A DNA stretch of 64,000 nt, taken from Hydrogenophaga intermedia (GTDB lineage: Bacteria; Pseudomonadota; Gammaproteobacteria; Burkholderiales; Burkholderiaceae_C). Position 1 is the stretch's first letter. The number at the start of each line of letters is the position of its first letter. A program made the position numbers and the translations under genes. The stretch is taken from assembly GCF_023715105.1 (NCBI RefSeq), contig NZ_JAMBNO010000006.1:145491-209490 (forward strand). The letters run 5' to 3'. The notes under the pieces were generated by a model. That model was not told the origin of the DNA, did no database searches, and saw only the letters and a program-made list of their open reading frames with translations. This document shows, in pieces, positions 40,097-58,001 of the stretch.

Positions 40097-40684
40097 ATGC
40101 GCAGTTTCTTTGCGGCCATTGCCTTGGCCGCCTCCATGGTGGGGGCTGCACAAGCCACCACCGTTTACCAGTTCCAGGTCACGTCGATGGGCTGCTCGGG
40201 TTTGTTCTGCGAGGACTGGAGCGACGAACTCAACAGCCTGACGATCAGCATGACGGCGCCTGTTGGCGAGTTGCAGGTGCTCACCACCGGTTGGCCGTGG
40301 GACCCAGTCACGTCGTACTACGTCAACGAGAACATCGCGGCCGTCGGGTTCGACGCCTTGCAGATCCGCGTGAACACCAGCGAAGGGCGTTGCGAGACGT
40401 CCTGGCTGTGTCTCATGGAAGCCTCGCTGTTCGGCACCGACTACCTTCAAGGCAGCATCCGGACCAACTCTGAAAATCACGACATCTTCATGGCGTCGAG
40501 CGGGACGGACGTCTGGTCCGGTTACCTGAACTCGGATCGCGGACCGACCACACCCGACAACCGTCCGGTCTACACCGGTGTGTGGCGCGCAGTGCCCGAG
40601 CCCGGCGTCCTTTCCTTGTTGCTCGCGGGCATGGTCGGCTTGATGGGGCTGCGCCGTGGCGAGGGCGCCAGGGTCACTTCTTGA
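40097..40684 (+). CDS. PEP-CTERM sorting domain protein
   Basis: This 195-residue exported protein has a signal peptide (MRSFFAAIALAASMVGAAQA), a body with four cysteines (GCSGLFCEDW, RCETSWLCLM), and a C-terminal sorting signal of the PEP-CTERM type: VPEPGVLSLLLAGMVGLMGL followed by RRGEG. Such tails are cut by exosortase (EpsH/XrtA) and typify exopolysaccharide-producing beta-proteobacteria. AGGAGG before ATG 40097 fixes the start. No exosortase gene is in the window. Base composition is slightly lower in GC than the neighbours. The body matches no family I know. Confidence 0.87.
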   Translation: MRSFFAAIALAASMVGAAQATTVYQFQVTSMGCSGLFCEDWSDELNSLTISMTAPVGELQVLTTGWPWDPVTSYYVNENIAAVGFDALQIRVNTSEGRCETSWLCLMEASLFGTDYLQGSIRTNSENHDIFMASSGTDVWSGYLNSDRGPTTPDNRPVYTGVWRAVPEPGVLSLLLAGMVGLMGLRRGEGARVTS

Positions 40685-40919
40685 GCATGCCCCACACCAC
40701 CAGGATCAGGATGGCGCCGATGACGGAGGCGATGAAGCCGGCGACCTGACCGGGGGCGTAGAGGCCGAGTGCGGCGCCGAGGTAGCTGGCCACGAAGGAG
40801 CCGGCCACGCCAAGCACGGCGGTCATGATCCAGCCCATGCTGTCGTTGCCGGGCTTGAGCATGCGGGCCACGAAACCCGCGATGAGGCCGATGAAGAGGG
40901 TGCCGAGAATGGACATCAT
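40674..40919 (-). CDS. GlsB/YeaQ/YmgE-family stress membrane protein
   Basis: This 81-residue protein has three hydrophobic helices with glycine-rich motifs: GTLFIGLIAGFVARMLKPG, GWIMTAVLGVAGSFVASYLG and FIASVIGAILILVVWG. It is the typical transglycosylase-associated-protein/GlsB family. It is a small inner membrane protein linked to general stress, with no known activity. Adjacent ATGs at 40919 and 40916 both work; GGAAGG lies upstream. It overlaps the end of the PEP-CTERM gene by 11 bp in convergent orientation. Confidence 0.92.
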   Translation of the reverse strand: MMSILGTLFIGLIAGFVARMLKPGNDSMGWIMTAVLGVAGSFVASYLGAALGLYAPGQVAGFIASVIGAILILVVWGMLKK

Positions 40920-41005
40920 GGTGCGCGCCTTCCTGTGGGTTGTGGAGGAGGGCGGCCCTGGGGCCGCCGCGGTCCACTGTAGCGCGCCCGGGCGGCGCCG
41001 GGGTG

Positions 41006-42987
<1,982 letters not shown>

Positions 42988-42991
<4 letters not shown>

Positions 42992-43863
42992 CGTGCGTCT
43001 CCCATGATCATCTCGCGCGTGAGCAGCAGCACCTGGTCATCGCCTGCGCTGGTGCTCATCCACACCGGATTCAGTTGCGGGAAGGCGGCTTCGAAGAACG
43101 AGCGTTCGTTGCCGATTTCCAGCACGAGCACGCCCTGTGCGCGAAGGCAGCGTGGCGCATCGCGCAGCAGTGCGCGCACGAAGTCCATGCCGTCGTCGCC
43201 GCCGGCCAGGGCGAGTTCGGGCTCGGCGCGGTACTCGGCAGGCAGAGCAGCCATGCTCTGCGCGTTCACGTAGGGAGGGTTGCACAGGATCAGGTCCCAG
43301 GGCCCGGGGCAAGCGGCCAGGCCGTCGCTCGGCACGAGCGCAATGCGGTCCTGCAGGCCGTGTCTGTCCACGTTGATGCGCGCCACAGCCAGTGCGTCGG
43401 CCGAGAGGTCGGCGCCAGTCACGCGCACCTCGGGCCAGGCCATGGCGGCCAGCACTGCCAGGCTGCCGTTGCCAGTGCACAGGTCGAGCACGTCGCGCGT
43501 GGCGTCGCTCAGCCAGGGGTCGATGCTGCCGTCGGCGATGAGTTCGGCAATGAAACTGCGCGGCACGATGGTGCGCCGGTCCACGTGGAAGGGCACGCCT
43601 TGCAGCCACGCCTCGCCCGTGAGGTAGGCCGCGGGCTCGCGGGTGTTGATGCGGCGCTCGATCAGCTCGTTCACGGCGCGAGACTCGTCGTCGGTGACGG
43701 CACGTTCGGCGAGCGCGTCGAGGTCGGCATCCAGCGGCAGACCCAGTCGCCACAACACCAGCCAGGCGGCTTCGTCATGCGCGTTGGTGGTGCCGTGGCC
43801 ATAGGCCAGGTTCGCGGCGTCCAGGCGGGCTTCGGCCTGGGCCAGCAGTTCGTTCAGGTTCAC
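42988..43863 (-). CDS. prmB: 50S ribosomal protein L3 N(5)-glutamine methyltransferase
   Basis: This SAM-dependent methyltransferase of about 291 residues modifies a glutamine in ribosomal protein L3. The AdoMet motif I is VLDLCTGNGSLAVLAA, followed by motif VTGADLSADAL. The catalytic NPPY signature (ILCNPPYVNAQSM) is shared with HemK/PrmC. The region IERRINTREPAAYLTGEAWL and VPRSFIAELI is PrmB-like. A GTG at 43863 leaves a 28-bp gap to dapE and gives the usual N-terminus; a start at 43917 would run into dapE. Confidence 0.92.
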
Positions 43864-43891
43864 GGGGTCGGGCGGCGTGTGCCGCTGGGGT

Positions 43892-46230
<2,339 letters not shown>

Positions 46231-46255
46231 GCCGTTCCCTTTGGTTGGGTTGAAC

Positions 46256-47080
46256 TCAGTCTCGCAGGAGGTCGTTCAGGCTGGTCTTGGCGCGCGTCTG
46301 CGCGTCCACGCGCTTGACGATGATGGCCGCGTACAGGCTGTACTTGCCGCCGTCCTTGGGCAGGCTGCCGCTGATGACCACCGAGCCCGCGGGCACGCGG
46401 CCGTAGCTCACCTCGCCCGTGGCGCGGTCGTAGATCGGGGTGCTCTGGCCGATGTACACGCCCATGCTGATCACCGAGTTTTCCTCGACGATGACGCCTT
46501 CGACGACCTCGGAACGCGCGCCGATGAAGCAGTTGTCTTCGATGATGGTCGGGTTGGCCTGCAGCGGCTCGAGCACACCACCCAGACCCACGCCGCCCGA
46601 GAGGTGCACGTTCTTGCCAACCTGGGCGCAACTGCCCACGGTGGCCCAGGTATCGACCATGGTGCCTTCGTCCACATAGGCGCCGATGTTGACGTAGCTG
46701 GGCATCAGGATGGCGCCCTTGGCGATGAAACTGCCGCGGCGGGCCACGGCCGGTGGTACCACGCGAACGCCGGTGGCCTTCATCTGCTCGGCATCGAGGT
46801 GCGCGAACTTGGTCTGCACCTTGTCGAAGAAGCCGAGATCGCCGGCGCGCATCACCTCGTTGTCCTTCAGGCGGAACGAGAGCAGCACCGCCTTCTTGAT
46901 CCACTGATGCACCGTCCACTGGCCCACGCCCTGGCGCGTGGCCACGCGCAGGCGGCCCTTGTTGAGTTCGGCGATCACGTGCTCGACGGCGTCGAGCACT
47001 TCCTTCGGCGCAGCGGCGGGCGAGAGGGAGGCGCGGTTGTCCCACGCGGTGTCGATGATGGATTGCAGTTGCTGGGACAT
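46256..47080 (-). CDS. dapD: tetrahydrodipicolinate N-succinyltransferase
   Basis: This 274-residue left-handed beta-helix enzyme succinylates tetrahydrodipicolinate in the DAP pathway. The hexapeptide repeats run from about residue 110 ([60 protein letters not shown]). The start at 47080 ([10 protein letters not shown]) matches the family N-terminus; an upstream extension of 51 codons is not protein-like. Length matches E. coli DapD. Confidence 0.97.
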   Translation of the reverse strand: MSQQLQSIIDTAWDNRASLSPAAAPKEVLDAVEHVIAELNKGRLRVATRQGVGQWTVHQWIKKAVLLSFRLKDNEVMRAGDLGFFDKVQTKFAHLDAEQMKATGVRVVPPAVARRGSFIAKGAILMPSYVNIGAYVDEGTMVDTWATVGSCAQVGKNVHLSGGVGLGGVLEPLQANPTIIEDNCFIGARSEVVEGVIVEENSVISMGVYIGQSTPIYDRATGEVSYGRVPAGSVVISGSLPKDGGKYSLYAAIIVKRVDAQTRAKTSLNDLLRD

Positions 47081-47126
47081 GAAACGTCGGGCGTTGAGGG
47101 TTGAGCGTTGAGCGGTGGACGAGGGG

Positions 47127-48350
47127 TCAGGCGTTGGCGCGGCAGAAATCGGCGATGCGGTGGGCGGCTTCGAGGCATTCGTCCACGCCAGCCACCAGGG
47201 CCAGGCGCACACGGCCGGCACCCGGGTTGACATCCTGCACGGTGCGCGCGAGATAGCTGCCCGGCAGGACGGTCACATTGTATTGAGCGAGCAGTTCACG
47301 GGCGAAGGCTTCATCGGCACTTTGGCCCGGGGTGTGCTGCGCAAAGCGCGCCGGCACGCCGGCCCACAGGTAAAAGGACGCGTCGGGCAACGCGACGTCG
47401 AGCACGTCGGCCAGCAAGGGTGTGACCTGCGCGAACTTCTCGCGGTACAGGCGCCGGTTCTCCACCACATGGGCCTCGTCGTTCCAGGCGGCCACGCTGG
47501 CGGCCTGCACCACCGGGCTCATGGCGCCGCCGTGGTAGGTGCGATAGAGCAGGAAGGCCTTCATCAGCTCGGCATCGCCGGCCACGAAGCCGCTGCGCAG
47601 TCCGGGCACGTTGCTGCGCTTGGACAGGCTGGTGAAGGCCACCAGGCGCTTGAAATCGCTGCGACCGAGTTGCGCCGCGGCCTGCAGGCCGCCCAGCGGG
47701 GCTTCGTCGCGGAAGTAGATCTCGCTGTAGCACTCGTCGGAGGCGATCACGAAGCCGTATCGGTCGCTCAGGTCGAACAGCTTGCGCCACTCGTCCAGCG
47801 GCATCACCGCGCCCGCCGGGTTGCCGGGCGAGCACACGTAGATGAGCTGCGTGCGGGCCCACACCGCCTCGGGCACGCCGTCCCAGTCGACCGCGAAATT
47901 GCGCGCCGCCACGCTGGGCACATAGTGCGGCTGGGCGCCCGCGAGCAGCGTGGCGCCTTCGTAGATTTGATAGAAGGGGTTGGGGCAGAGCACCGTGGCG
48001 CCAGCCTGCGTCGGGTCGATCACCACCTGCGCAAACGCGAACAGCGCCTCGCGCGAACCGTTCACCGGCAGCACCTGGGTGGCAGGGTCCAGCGCCACGC
48101 CGTAGCGCCGCTGCACCCAACCCGCACAGGCCTCGCGCAGGCGCGGCTCGCCCGCGGTGGCGGGGTAGGCTGAAAGGCCGTTGGCCAGCGCATCGGCCAG
48201 GGCGCGCTTGAGGAAATCGGGCGCGGCGTGCTTGGGTTCGCCGATGCCCAGGCTGATGGGACGGTGGGCGGGCGAGGGCGTGACGCCCGCGAAGAGCCGG
48301 CGCAGCCGTTCGAAGGGGTAGGGCTGCAGCCGCTGGAGCAGGGGGTTCAT
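47127..48350 (-). CDS. dapC: succinyldiaminopimelate transaminase
   Basis: This 407-residue fold-type I PLP aminotransferase converts N-succinyl-2-amino-6-oxopimelate to N-succinyl-LL-DAP. The PLP lysine is in [36 protein letters not shown] and [11 protein letters not shown] carry the Asn and Asp/Tyr that contact PLP. Co-location with dapD and dapE supports DapC over a generic aminotransferase. It is the first dap gene of the minus-strand block. Confidence 0.95.
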   Translation of the reverse strand: MNPLLQRLQPYPFERLRRLFAGVTPSPAHRPISLGIGEPKHAAPDFLKRALADALANGLSAYPATAGEPRLREACAGWVQRRYGVALDPATQVLPVNGSREALFAFAQVVIDPTQAGATVLCPNPFYQIYEGATLLAGAQPHYVPSVAARNFAVDWDGVPEAVWARTQLIYVCSPGNPAGAVMPLDEWRKLFDLSDRYGFVIASDECYSEIYFRDEAPLGGLQAAAQLGRSDFKRLVAFTSLSKRSNVPGLRSGFVAGDAELMKAFLLYRTYHGGAMSPVVQAASVAAWNDEAHVVENRRLYREKFAQVTPLLADVLDVALPDASFYLWAGVPARFAQHTPGQSADEAFARELLAQYNVTVLPGSYLARTVQDVNPGAGRVRLALVAGVDECLEAAHRIADFCRANA

Positions 48351-48420
48351 GGCGGGCGATTATCGGCGCTGGGCCGATACCGCCCCCGGGCATCGGGCTT
48401 CGGTGCGGCCGCCCCGGCAG

Positions 48421-49182
48421 TCAGGCGCCGCGCAGGCGCACGGCGCGCGTGCGCAGGTGCTGGAAGAGCTGGTCCAGCGAGAGCAGCAGCGTGAGCATGA
48501 CCGTGGTGCCGATCACCAGCAGGGGCAACCTGAAGGACGAGATGTAGCCCGCGCCCTGGGGAATGGCGGTGCGCTCGCTGGTCGTGCACACGAATTCGGC
48601 GGCGGCCATGCCGGTGTAGTGCATCGCACACACGGCCACGCCCATGGCGAGCGAGGCGGCCACGCGCCGGCCCAGCGTGGGGCTGTTGAACGCCAGCCAG
48701 AGGGCGGCGGTGGCGGCCACCACGGCGATCAGCATGGACGCACCGACCAAAGCCATGTCCCACGAGATGAAGCCGTAGATCTTGAGCCCGAACATGCCGA
48801 GGTAGTGCATCACCACCACGCTCATGCCGAGCAGGAGACCCGCCATCAGCAGCCGGGGCAGGCTGTCGGGCCGGCGCGCGGCCATCGCCACCGAGCCGGC
48901 CGTGGCGGCCACCGCCACCGCGAGTGAGGTGAAGGTCTCCAGCATCGAGTAGCTGCTGCCCACGTCCAGGCGCAGTGCCAGCATGCCGATGAAGTGCATG
49001 GACCACACGCCCACGCCGCCCAGGGCCACGCCCACTGCCAGCACGTTGATCCAGTCCAGGCGGCCCCTGCTCGCATACAGCCGGGTGGCGGCGCTCAAGG
49101 CGACGAAAGAGCCGACCACGGCGAAAGCGAAGGACAGGGCGATGAGGCCCGGATCCCAGGTGGTGTTGACGATGGTGTTCAT
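48421..49182 (-). CDS. MHYT-domain integral membrane sensor
   Basis: This 253-residue protein has about seven membrane helices and three copies of the MHYT motif, in WSMHFIGMLALR, VMHYLGMFGLK and AMHYTGMAAAEF. MHYT domains are proposed to bind copper through the Met and His residues and to sense O2, CO or NO. Here there is no GGDEF, EAL or kinase output domain, so the signal route is unknown. ATG 49182 gives a clean N-terminus. It is divergent from smc and 70 bp upstream of dapC. Confidence 0.9.
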   Translation of the reverse strand: MNTIVNTTWDPGLIALSFAFAVVGSFVALSAATRLYASRGRLDWINVLAVGVALGGVGVWSMHFIGMLALRLDVGSSYSMLETFTSLAVAVAATAGSVAMAARRPDSLPRLLMAGLLLGMSVVVMHYLGMFGLKIYGFISWDMALVGASMLIAVVAATAALWLAFNSPTLGRRVAASLAMGVAVCAMHYTGMAAAEFVCTTSERTAIPQGAGYISSFRLPLLVIGTTVMLTLLLSLDQLFQHLRTRAVRLRGA

Positions 49183-49434
49183 GTGGCGCGCTCCGTGGGG
49201 TGCTTGGGTATGTAAGACGGGCGCGATTCTGTTGGCATGCTGCCAGTCGAACAAGCCTGCATCGGCATCTTTTGGCCTAGGCCGTTAAAAAATGCACCGA
49301 TCAGTTCACATTTGATCGGGTGAGCCCAGGCTGCCAGCGCCCCGCCGGGCGGCACGGGGGCCGCAGGTATCATCCCGCGTCGGTCCGAACGGGCCGACGC
49401 TCCCCTGCCAACGCCGACATCCCCGGACCGCGCC

Positions 49435-52400
49435 GTGCGTCTCAACTCGATCAAGCTCTCCGGCTTCAAGTCCTTCGCCGAACCCACCAACTTCATGCTC
49501 CCCGGCCAGCTGGTCGGTGTGGTGGGGCCCAACGGTTGCGGCAAGTCAAACATCATGGACGCGGTCCGCTGGGTGCTCGGCGAGTCCAAGGCGTCCGAGC
49601 TGCGTGGTGAATCCATGCAGGACGTGATCTTCAACGGCACCACCAGCCGCAAGCAGGCCAGCCGCGCCAGCGTGGAGCTGGTGTTCGACAACAGCGACCA
49701 CCGCGCCGGCGGCCAGTGGGGCCAGTTCACCGAAATCGCCGTCAAGCGCGTGCTCACGCGCGACGGCACCAGCAGCTACTACATCAACAACCAGCCGGTG
49801 CGCCGCCGCGACGTGCAGGACGTGTTCCTCGGCACCGGCCTGGGCCCGCGCGCTTACGCCATCATCGGCCAGGGCACCATCAGCCGCATCATCGAGAGCA
49901 AGCCCGAAGAGTTGCGCCTGTTCCTCGAGGAAGCCGCGGGCGTCTCCAAGTACAAGGAGCGCCGGCGCGAGACCGCCCACCGCCTGGCGGACACGCGCGA
50001 GAACCTCACGCGGGTGGAAGACATCCTGCGCGAGCTCAACGCCAACCTCGACAAGCTGGAAAAGCAGGCCGAAGTGGCCGCCCAGTACCACGCGCTCAAC
50101 GCGTCGGCCACGCTCAAGCAGCACCAGCTGTGGTTCCTCAAGCGCGCCGAGGCCGAGGCGGACCAGGCGCGCGTCCAGAAGGACGCTGCCCAGGCCGTGA
50201 ACGACCTGGAGTCGCGCACCGCCGACCTGCGCCGCATCGAAAGCGAACTGGAGACCATCCGCCAGGCGCACTACGCCGCGGGCGATCAGGTGAACCAGGC
50301 CCAGGGCAAGCTCTACGAGGCCAGCGCCGAGGTCGGCAAGCTCGAGGCCGAGATCCGCTTCGTGGTGGAAGGCCGTCAGCGTGTGGAGCAGCGCCTGGCA
50401 CAGCTCAAGGAGCAGATCGCCTCCTGGTCCACGCGCACGCAGGACGCGTCGGTGGAACTGGAGCAGATCGCCGAGAAGATGGTCGCCGCCGAGGAGCAAT
50501 CCGTGGTGCTGGCGGCGCAGGGCGAGGAGCAGGCCGGCGCGCTGCCCGCGTTGGAAGACGCATTGCGCGCGGCGCAGGCCCGGGCCAATGAGCAACGCAC
50601 GGCCGTGGGGCAGGTGCAGCAGCAAATCCAGGTGCTGGCGGCCGAGCAGCGCAGCATCGAGGAGCAGACCCGCGGCCTGAGCCAACGCCGCGAACGCCTC
50701 GCGGCCGACCGCAACGCGCTCGCCGCGCCCGATGAAGCGCGCCTGCTCAACGCCACCAGTGCTTTGCAGACGGCGCAGGCCCTGGCCGAAGAAACCGACG
50801 CCCGCCTGCACGACCTGCAGGACCAGGTGCCGCAGCTGGACGAGGCGCGCCGCCAGGCCCAGACCGAGGTGAACAGCCAGTCGGCGAAGCAGGCCGACCT
50901 GAGCGCTCGCCTGGAAGCGCTCAAGGCGTTGCAGGAAAAGGTGCGCACCGACGGCAAGCTCAAGCCCTGGCTCGCGAAGCATGGGCTCGATGGCTTGCAG
51001 GGCTTGTGGAGCCGCATCCATGTGGAGCCGGGTTGGGAGAACGCGCTCGAAGCCGCGCTGCGTGAGCGTCTGGGCGCGCTCGAGGTGTCGCGCCTGGAGA
51101 TGGTGCGCGCCTTCGCCACCGACGCGCCGCCCACGCGCCTGGCCTTCTACCAGCCACCGCCCGGCGCCGCCGTGAACCCGGGCCAGGGTGCGCTCAAGCC
51201 GCTGGCCAGCTGGCTGCGCCTGAACGACGCCGCGCAGCAAGCCTTGTTGGGCGACTGGCTTCGCGGTTGCTACAGCGCGGCCAGCCTGGACGAAGCCCTG
51301 GCCCAGCGCGCGCAGCTGCAGGCTGGCGAAACCATTTTTGTGGCCAGCGGCCACGCCGTCAGCGCGCACAGCGTGGCCTTCTACGCGCCCGACAACGAGC
51401 AGGCCGGCCTGCTGGCGCGCGCACAGGAAATCGAGAACCTGGACAAGCAGCTCAAGGCCCAGGTGCTGATCGCCGAGCAGGCGCGCGCCGCGCTGGTGCG
51501 AGCCGAGGCCGCGTACAGCGAAGCCTCGCAGCGCCTGGTGGGCGCGCGCCGCGAGGCCGCCGAGGCCCAGGGCCGCGCGCACGAGCTGCAGGTGGAAGCC
51601 ATGCGCCTGACGCAGCAGGCCGAGCAGACCCGTGCGCGCAGCGAGCAGATCGGCTCCGATCTGGCCGAGGTCGACCAGCAGCTTGAAGACCTGCAGGAGC
51701 GGCGGGTGACGGCCGAAGCCCGCTTCGAAGAGCTGGACATGCAGCTCGCCGACAGCCAGGAGCGACACGCCCAGCTCGACGATGCCGTGATCGAGGCCGA
51801 GCGCAAGCTCAACCAGGCGCGCGAGCAGCAGCGCGCGCTGGAGCGTACCGCGCAGGAGGCCGCGTTCTCGCTGCGCAGCCTGCAGGCGCGCCAGGCCGAA
51901 CTGCAGCGCGCCATCGACACCGCCGGCCAGCAAGAAAAAGCGCTGGTGGACGAGGAACAGCGCGCACGCGACGAGTTCGCGCGCCTGAGCGACGCCGCCG
52001 CCCAGGCCGGCCTGCAGACCGCGCTGGCCGCCAAGGCCGAGCGCGAGCAGGCCCTGGCGGCACTGCGCAGCCAGTACGACGATCTCACGATGAAGCTGCG
52101 CGCCAGCGACGAGCGTCGCCTGCAGCTCGAGCGCGAGCTGGAGCCACTGCGCAGCCGCATCACCGACTTTCAGCTCAAGGAGCAGGCCGCGCGCCTGGGC
52201 GTGGAGCAGTACAGCCAGATGCTCGACGAAGCGCAGGCCGATCGCGCCGCGATTGCGCAGAGCATCACCGAAGGCAACGTGCGGCTGGCCGGTCTGCAGG
52301 GCGAGATCGACCGGCTGCACCGCGACATCCAGGCGCTCGGCGCGGTCAACCTCGCCGCACTCGATGAGCTCACCGCCGCGCGCGAGCGCAAGACCTTCCT

Positions 52401-52953
52401 CGATGCGCAGTCGGCGGACCTCAACGAGGCCATCAACACCCTCGAAGACGCGATCAAGAAGATCGACAACGAGACGCGCGACCTGCTCGGCTCCACCTTC
52501 GAGACCGTCAACCAGCACTTCGGCAAGATGTTCCCCGAGCTCTTCGGCGGCGGCAACGCCAGGCTGGTGATGACGGGCGAGGAAATCCTGGACGCCGGCG
52601 TGCAGGTGATGGCCCAGCCACCCGGCAAGAAGAACCAGACCATTCACCTGCTCTCGGGCGGCGAGAAGGCGCTCACCGCCATCGCGCTGGTGTTCGCCAT
52701 CTTCCAGCTCAACCCGGCGCCGTTCTGCCTGCTCGACGAGGTGGACGCGCCGCTGGACGACGCCAACACCGAGCGCTACGCAAAGCTCGTGACCGCCATG
52801 AGCAAGGAAACACAGTTCCTCTTCATCAGCCACAACAAGATCGCGATGGAAATGGCGCAGCAACTCATTGGCGTGACCATGCAGGAGCAGGGCGTCTCGC
52901 GCATCGTGGCGGTGGACATGGAGTCCGCCGCCGGCATGCTGGAACCGACCTGA
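49435..52953 (+). CDS. smc: chromosome segregation protein SMC
   Basis: This 1172-residue condensin ATPase has an N-terminal head with Walker A GPNGCGKSN and Q-loop, two long coiled coils (about 165-520 and 660-1010), and a hinge between them (about 520-650, including LQGLWSRIHVEPGWENALEA). The C-terminal head has signature LSGGEKALTAIALVFAIF and Walker B FCLLDEVDAPLDD. The GTG start is at 49435. Its ScpA/ScpB partners are not in the window. It heads the smc-zipA-ligA-def run. Confidence 0.97.
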   Translation: MRLNSIKLSGFKSFAEPTNFMLPGQLVGVVGPNGCGKSNIMDAVRWVLGESKASELRGESMQDVIFNGTTSRKQASRASVELVFDNSDHRAGGQWGQFTEIAVKRVLTRDGTSSYYINNQPVRRRDVQDVFLGTGLGPRAYAIIGQGTISRIIESKPEELRLFLEEAAGVSKYKERRRETAHRLADTRENLTRVEDILRELNANLDKLEKQAEVAAQYHALNASATLKQHQLWFLKRAEAEADQARVQKDAAQAVNDLESRTADLRRIESELETIRQAHYAAGDQVNQAQGKLYEASAEVGKLEAEIRFVVEGRQRVEQRLAQLKEQIASWSTRTQDASVELEQIAEKMVAAEEQSVVLAAQGEEQAGALPALEDALRAAQARANEQRTAVGQVQQQIQVLAAEQRSIEEQTRGLSQRRERLAADRNALAAPDEARLLNATSALQTAQALAEETDARLHDLQDQVPQLDEARRQAQTEVNSQSAKQADLSARLEALKALQEKVRTDGKLKPWLAKHGLDGLQGLWSRIHVEPGWENALEAALRERLGALEVSRLEMVRAFATDAPPTRLAFYQPPPGAAVNPGQGALKPLASWLRLNDAAQQALLGDWLRGCYSAASLDEALAQRAQLQAGETIFVASGHAVSAHSVAFYAPDNEQAGLLARAQEIENLDKQLKAQVLIAEQARAALVRAEAAYSEASQRLVGARREAAEAQGRAHELQVEAMRLTQQAEQTRARSEQIGSDLAEVDQQLEDLQERRVTAEARFEELDMQLADSQERHAQLDDAVIEAERKLNQAREQQRALERTAQEAAFSLRSLQARQAELQRAIDTAGQQEKALVDEEQRARDEFARLSDAAAQAGLQTALAAKAEREQALAALRSQYDDLTMKLRASDERRLQLERELEPLRSRITDFQLKEQAARLGVEQYSQMLDEAQADRAAIAQSITEGNVRLAGLQGEIDRLHRDIQALGAVNLAALDELTAARERKTFLDAQSADLNEAINTLEDAIKKIDNETRDLLGSTFETVNQHFGKMFPELFGGGNARLVMTGEEILDAGVQVMAQPPGKKNQTIHLLSGGEKALTAIALVFAIFQLNPAPFCLLDEVDAPLDDANTERYAKLVTAMSKETQFLFISHNKIAMEMAQQLIGVTMQEQGVSRIVAVDMESAAGMLEPT

Positions 52954-56726
<3,773 letters not shown>

Positions 56727-56861
56727 AGCCTGCAAGCGGGTGGCCGGCCGTCCGCACATCGGGTAAGGCCTTTGCGGCGGTTCACACACGTTCCGGCTTC
56801 CCTCTCCACAATGCACCGCATGCGGCTCACGGGCCGCGTTGTTTTTGCTGGAGAACCCCCG

Positions 56862-57968
56862 ATGACCACCTTGTTCGAACCCGCCGTTGCGGGTGACCTG
56901 AAGCTCAAGAACCGCGTCGTGATGGCGCCGCTCACGCGCAACCGCGCGCCGAACGCCGTGCCCACGCCGCTCATGGCCACCTACTACCGCCAGCGCGCCA
57001 GCGCCGGCCTGCTGATCACCGAGGCCACGGCCATCAGCCACCAGGGCCAGGGCTACGCCGACGTGCCGGGCCTCTACAGCCCCGAGCAGATCGCCGGCTG
57101 GAAGCAGGTGACCAATGCGGTGCACGCCGCTGGCGGCACCATCGTCACGCAGCTGTGGCACGTGGGCCGCGTGTCGCACACCGAACTGCAGCCGGGCAAG
57201 GGCGCACCCGTCGCGCCCTCGGCGATCCGCGCCAACACCAAGACCGTGCTCATCATTGACGGCAAGCCCACCTTCGTGGACGTGTCCGAGCCGCGCGCGC
57301 TGGCCACCAGCGAGCTGCCCGGCATCGTCGAGGACTACCGCCGCGCCGCGCTGGCCGCCATCGAGGCCGGCTTCGACGGCGTGGAGATCCACGCCGCCAA
57401 CGGCTACCTGCTCGACCAGTTCCTCAAGACCGGGGCCAACCAGCGCACCGACGACTACGGTGGCTCCATCGCCAACCGCGCGCGCCTGCTGCTCGAGGTG
57501 GTGCGTGCCGTCGTCGGCGCCATCGGTGCCGGGCGCACCGGCATTCGCCTGTCGCCCGTCACACCCGCAAACGACGTGGTGGACGCCGATCCGCAGCCGC
57601 TGTTCGAGCACGTGGTGCGCGAGCTGGGGGCCCTGGGCCTGGCCTACATCCACGTCATCGAAGGCGCCACCGGCGGCCCGCGCGAGGTGGACGGCCGACC
57701 GTTCGACTACGCCGCGCTGCGCCGGGCCTGGCGCGCCGCGGGCGGGCAGGGTGCCTGGATGGTCAACAACGGCTACGACCTGCCGCTGGCCGAACAGTCG
57801 CTGCGCGAAGGTGCCGACCTCGTGGCCTTCGGCAAACCCTTCATCGCCAACCCCGACCTGGTGGAGCGCCTGCGCCGCGGTGGTCCGTTCAACCCGCCCG
57901 ACAAGAACACGTTCTACGGTGGCGGCGAAAAGGGCTACACCGATTACCCGACGCTTGCCACTGCCTGA
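56862..57968 (+). CDS. Old Yellow Enzyme family alkene reductase (NemA-like)
   Basis: This 368-residue FMN-dependent (beta/alpha)8 oxidoreductase reduces activated C=C bonds or nitrate esters with NAD(P)H. LKNRVVMAPLTRNRAPNAVP is the N-terminal flavin-side motif, and VEIHAANGYLLDQFLKTGAN carries the conserved H-x-x-N substrate pair. The FMN phosphate site is near VAFGKPFIANPDLVERL. Physiological substrates of these enzymes are usually unknown. The start at 56862 is the family-like MTTLFEPA. A 135-bp gap to def suggests its own promoter. Confidence 0.92.
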   Translation: MTTLFEPAVAGDLKLKNRVVMAPLTRNRAPNAVPTPLMATYYRQRASAGLLITEATAISHQGQGYADVPGLYSPEQIAGWKQVTNAVHAAGGTIVTQLWHVGRVSHTELQPGKGAPVAPSAIRANTKTVLIIDGKPTFVDVSEPRALATSELPGIVEDYRRAALAAIEAGFDGVEIHAANGYLLDQFLKTGANQRTDDYGGSIANRARLLLEVVRAVVGAIGAGRTGIRLSPVTPANDVVDADPQPLFEHVVRELGALGLAYIHVIEGATGGPREVDGRPFDYAALRRAWRAAGGQGAWMVNNGYDLPLAEQSLREGADLVAFGKPFIANPDLVERLRRGGPFNPPDKNTFYGGGEKGYTDYPTLATA

Positions 57969-58001
57969 GCCAGCGGGCCCCCGGCGTTATCCTCGGGGGC
58001 C

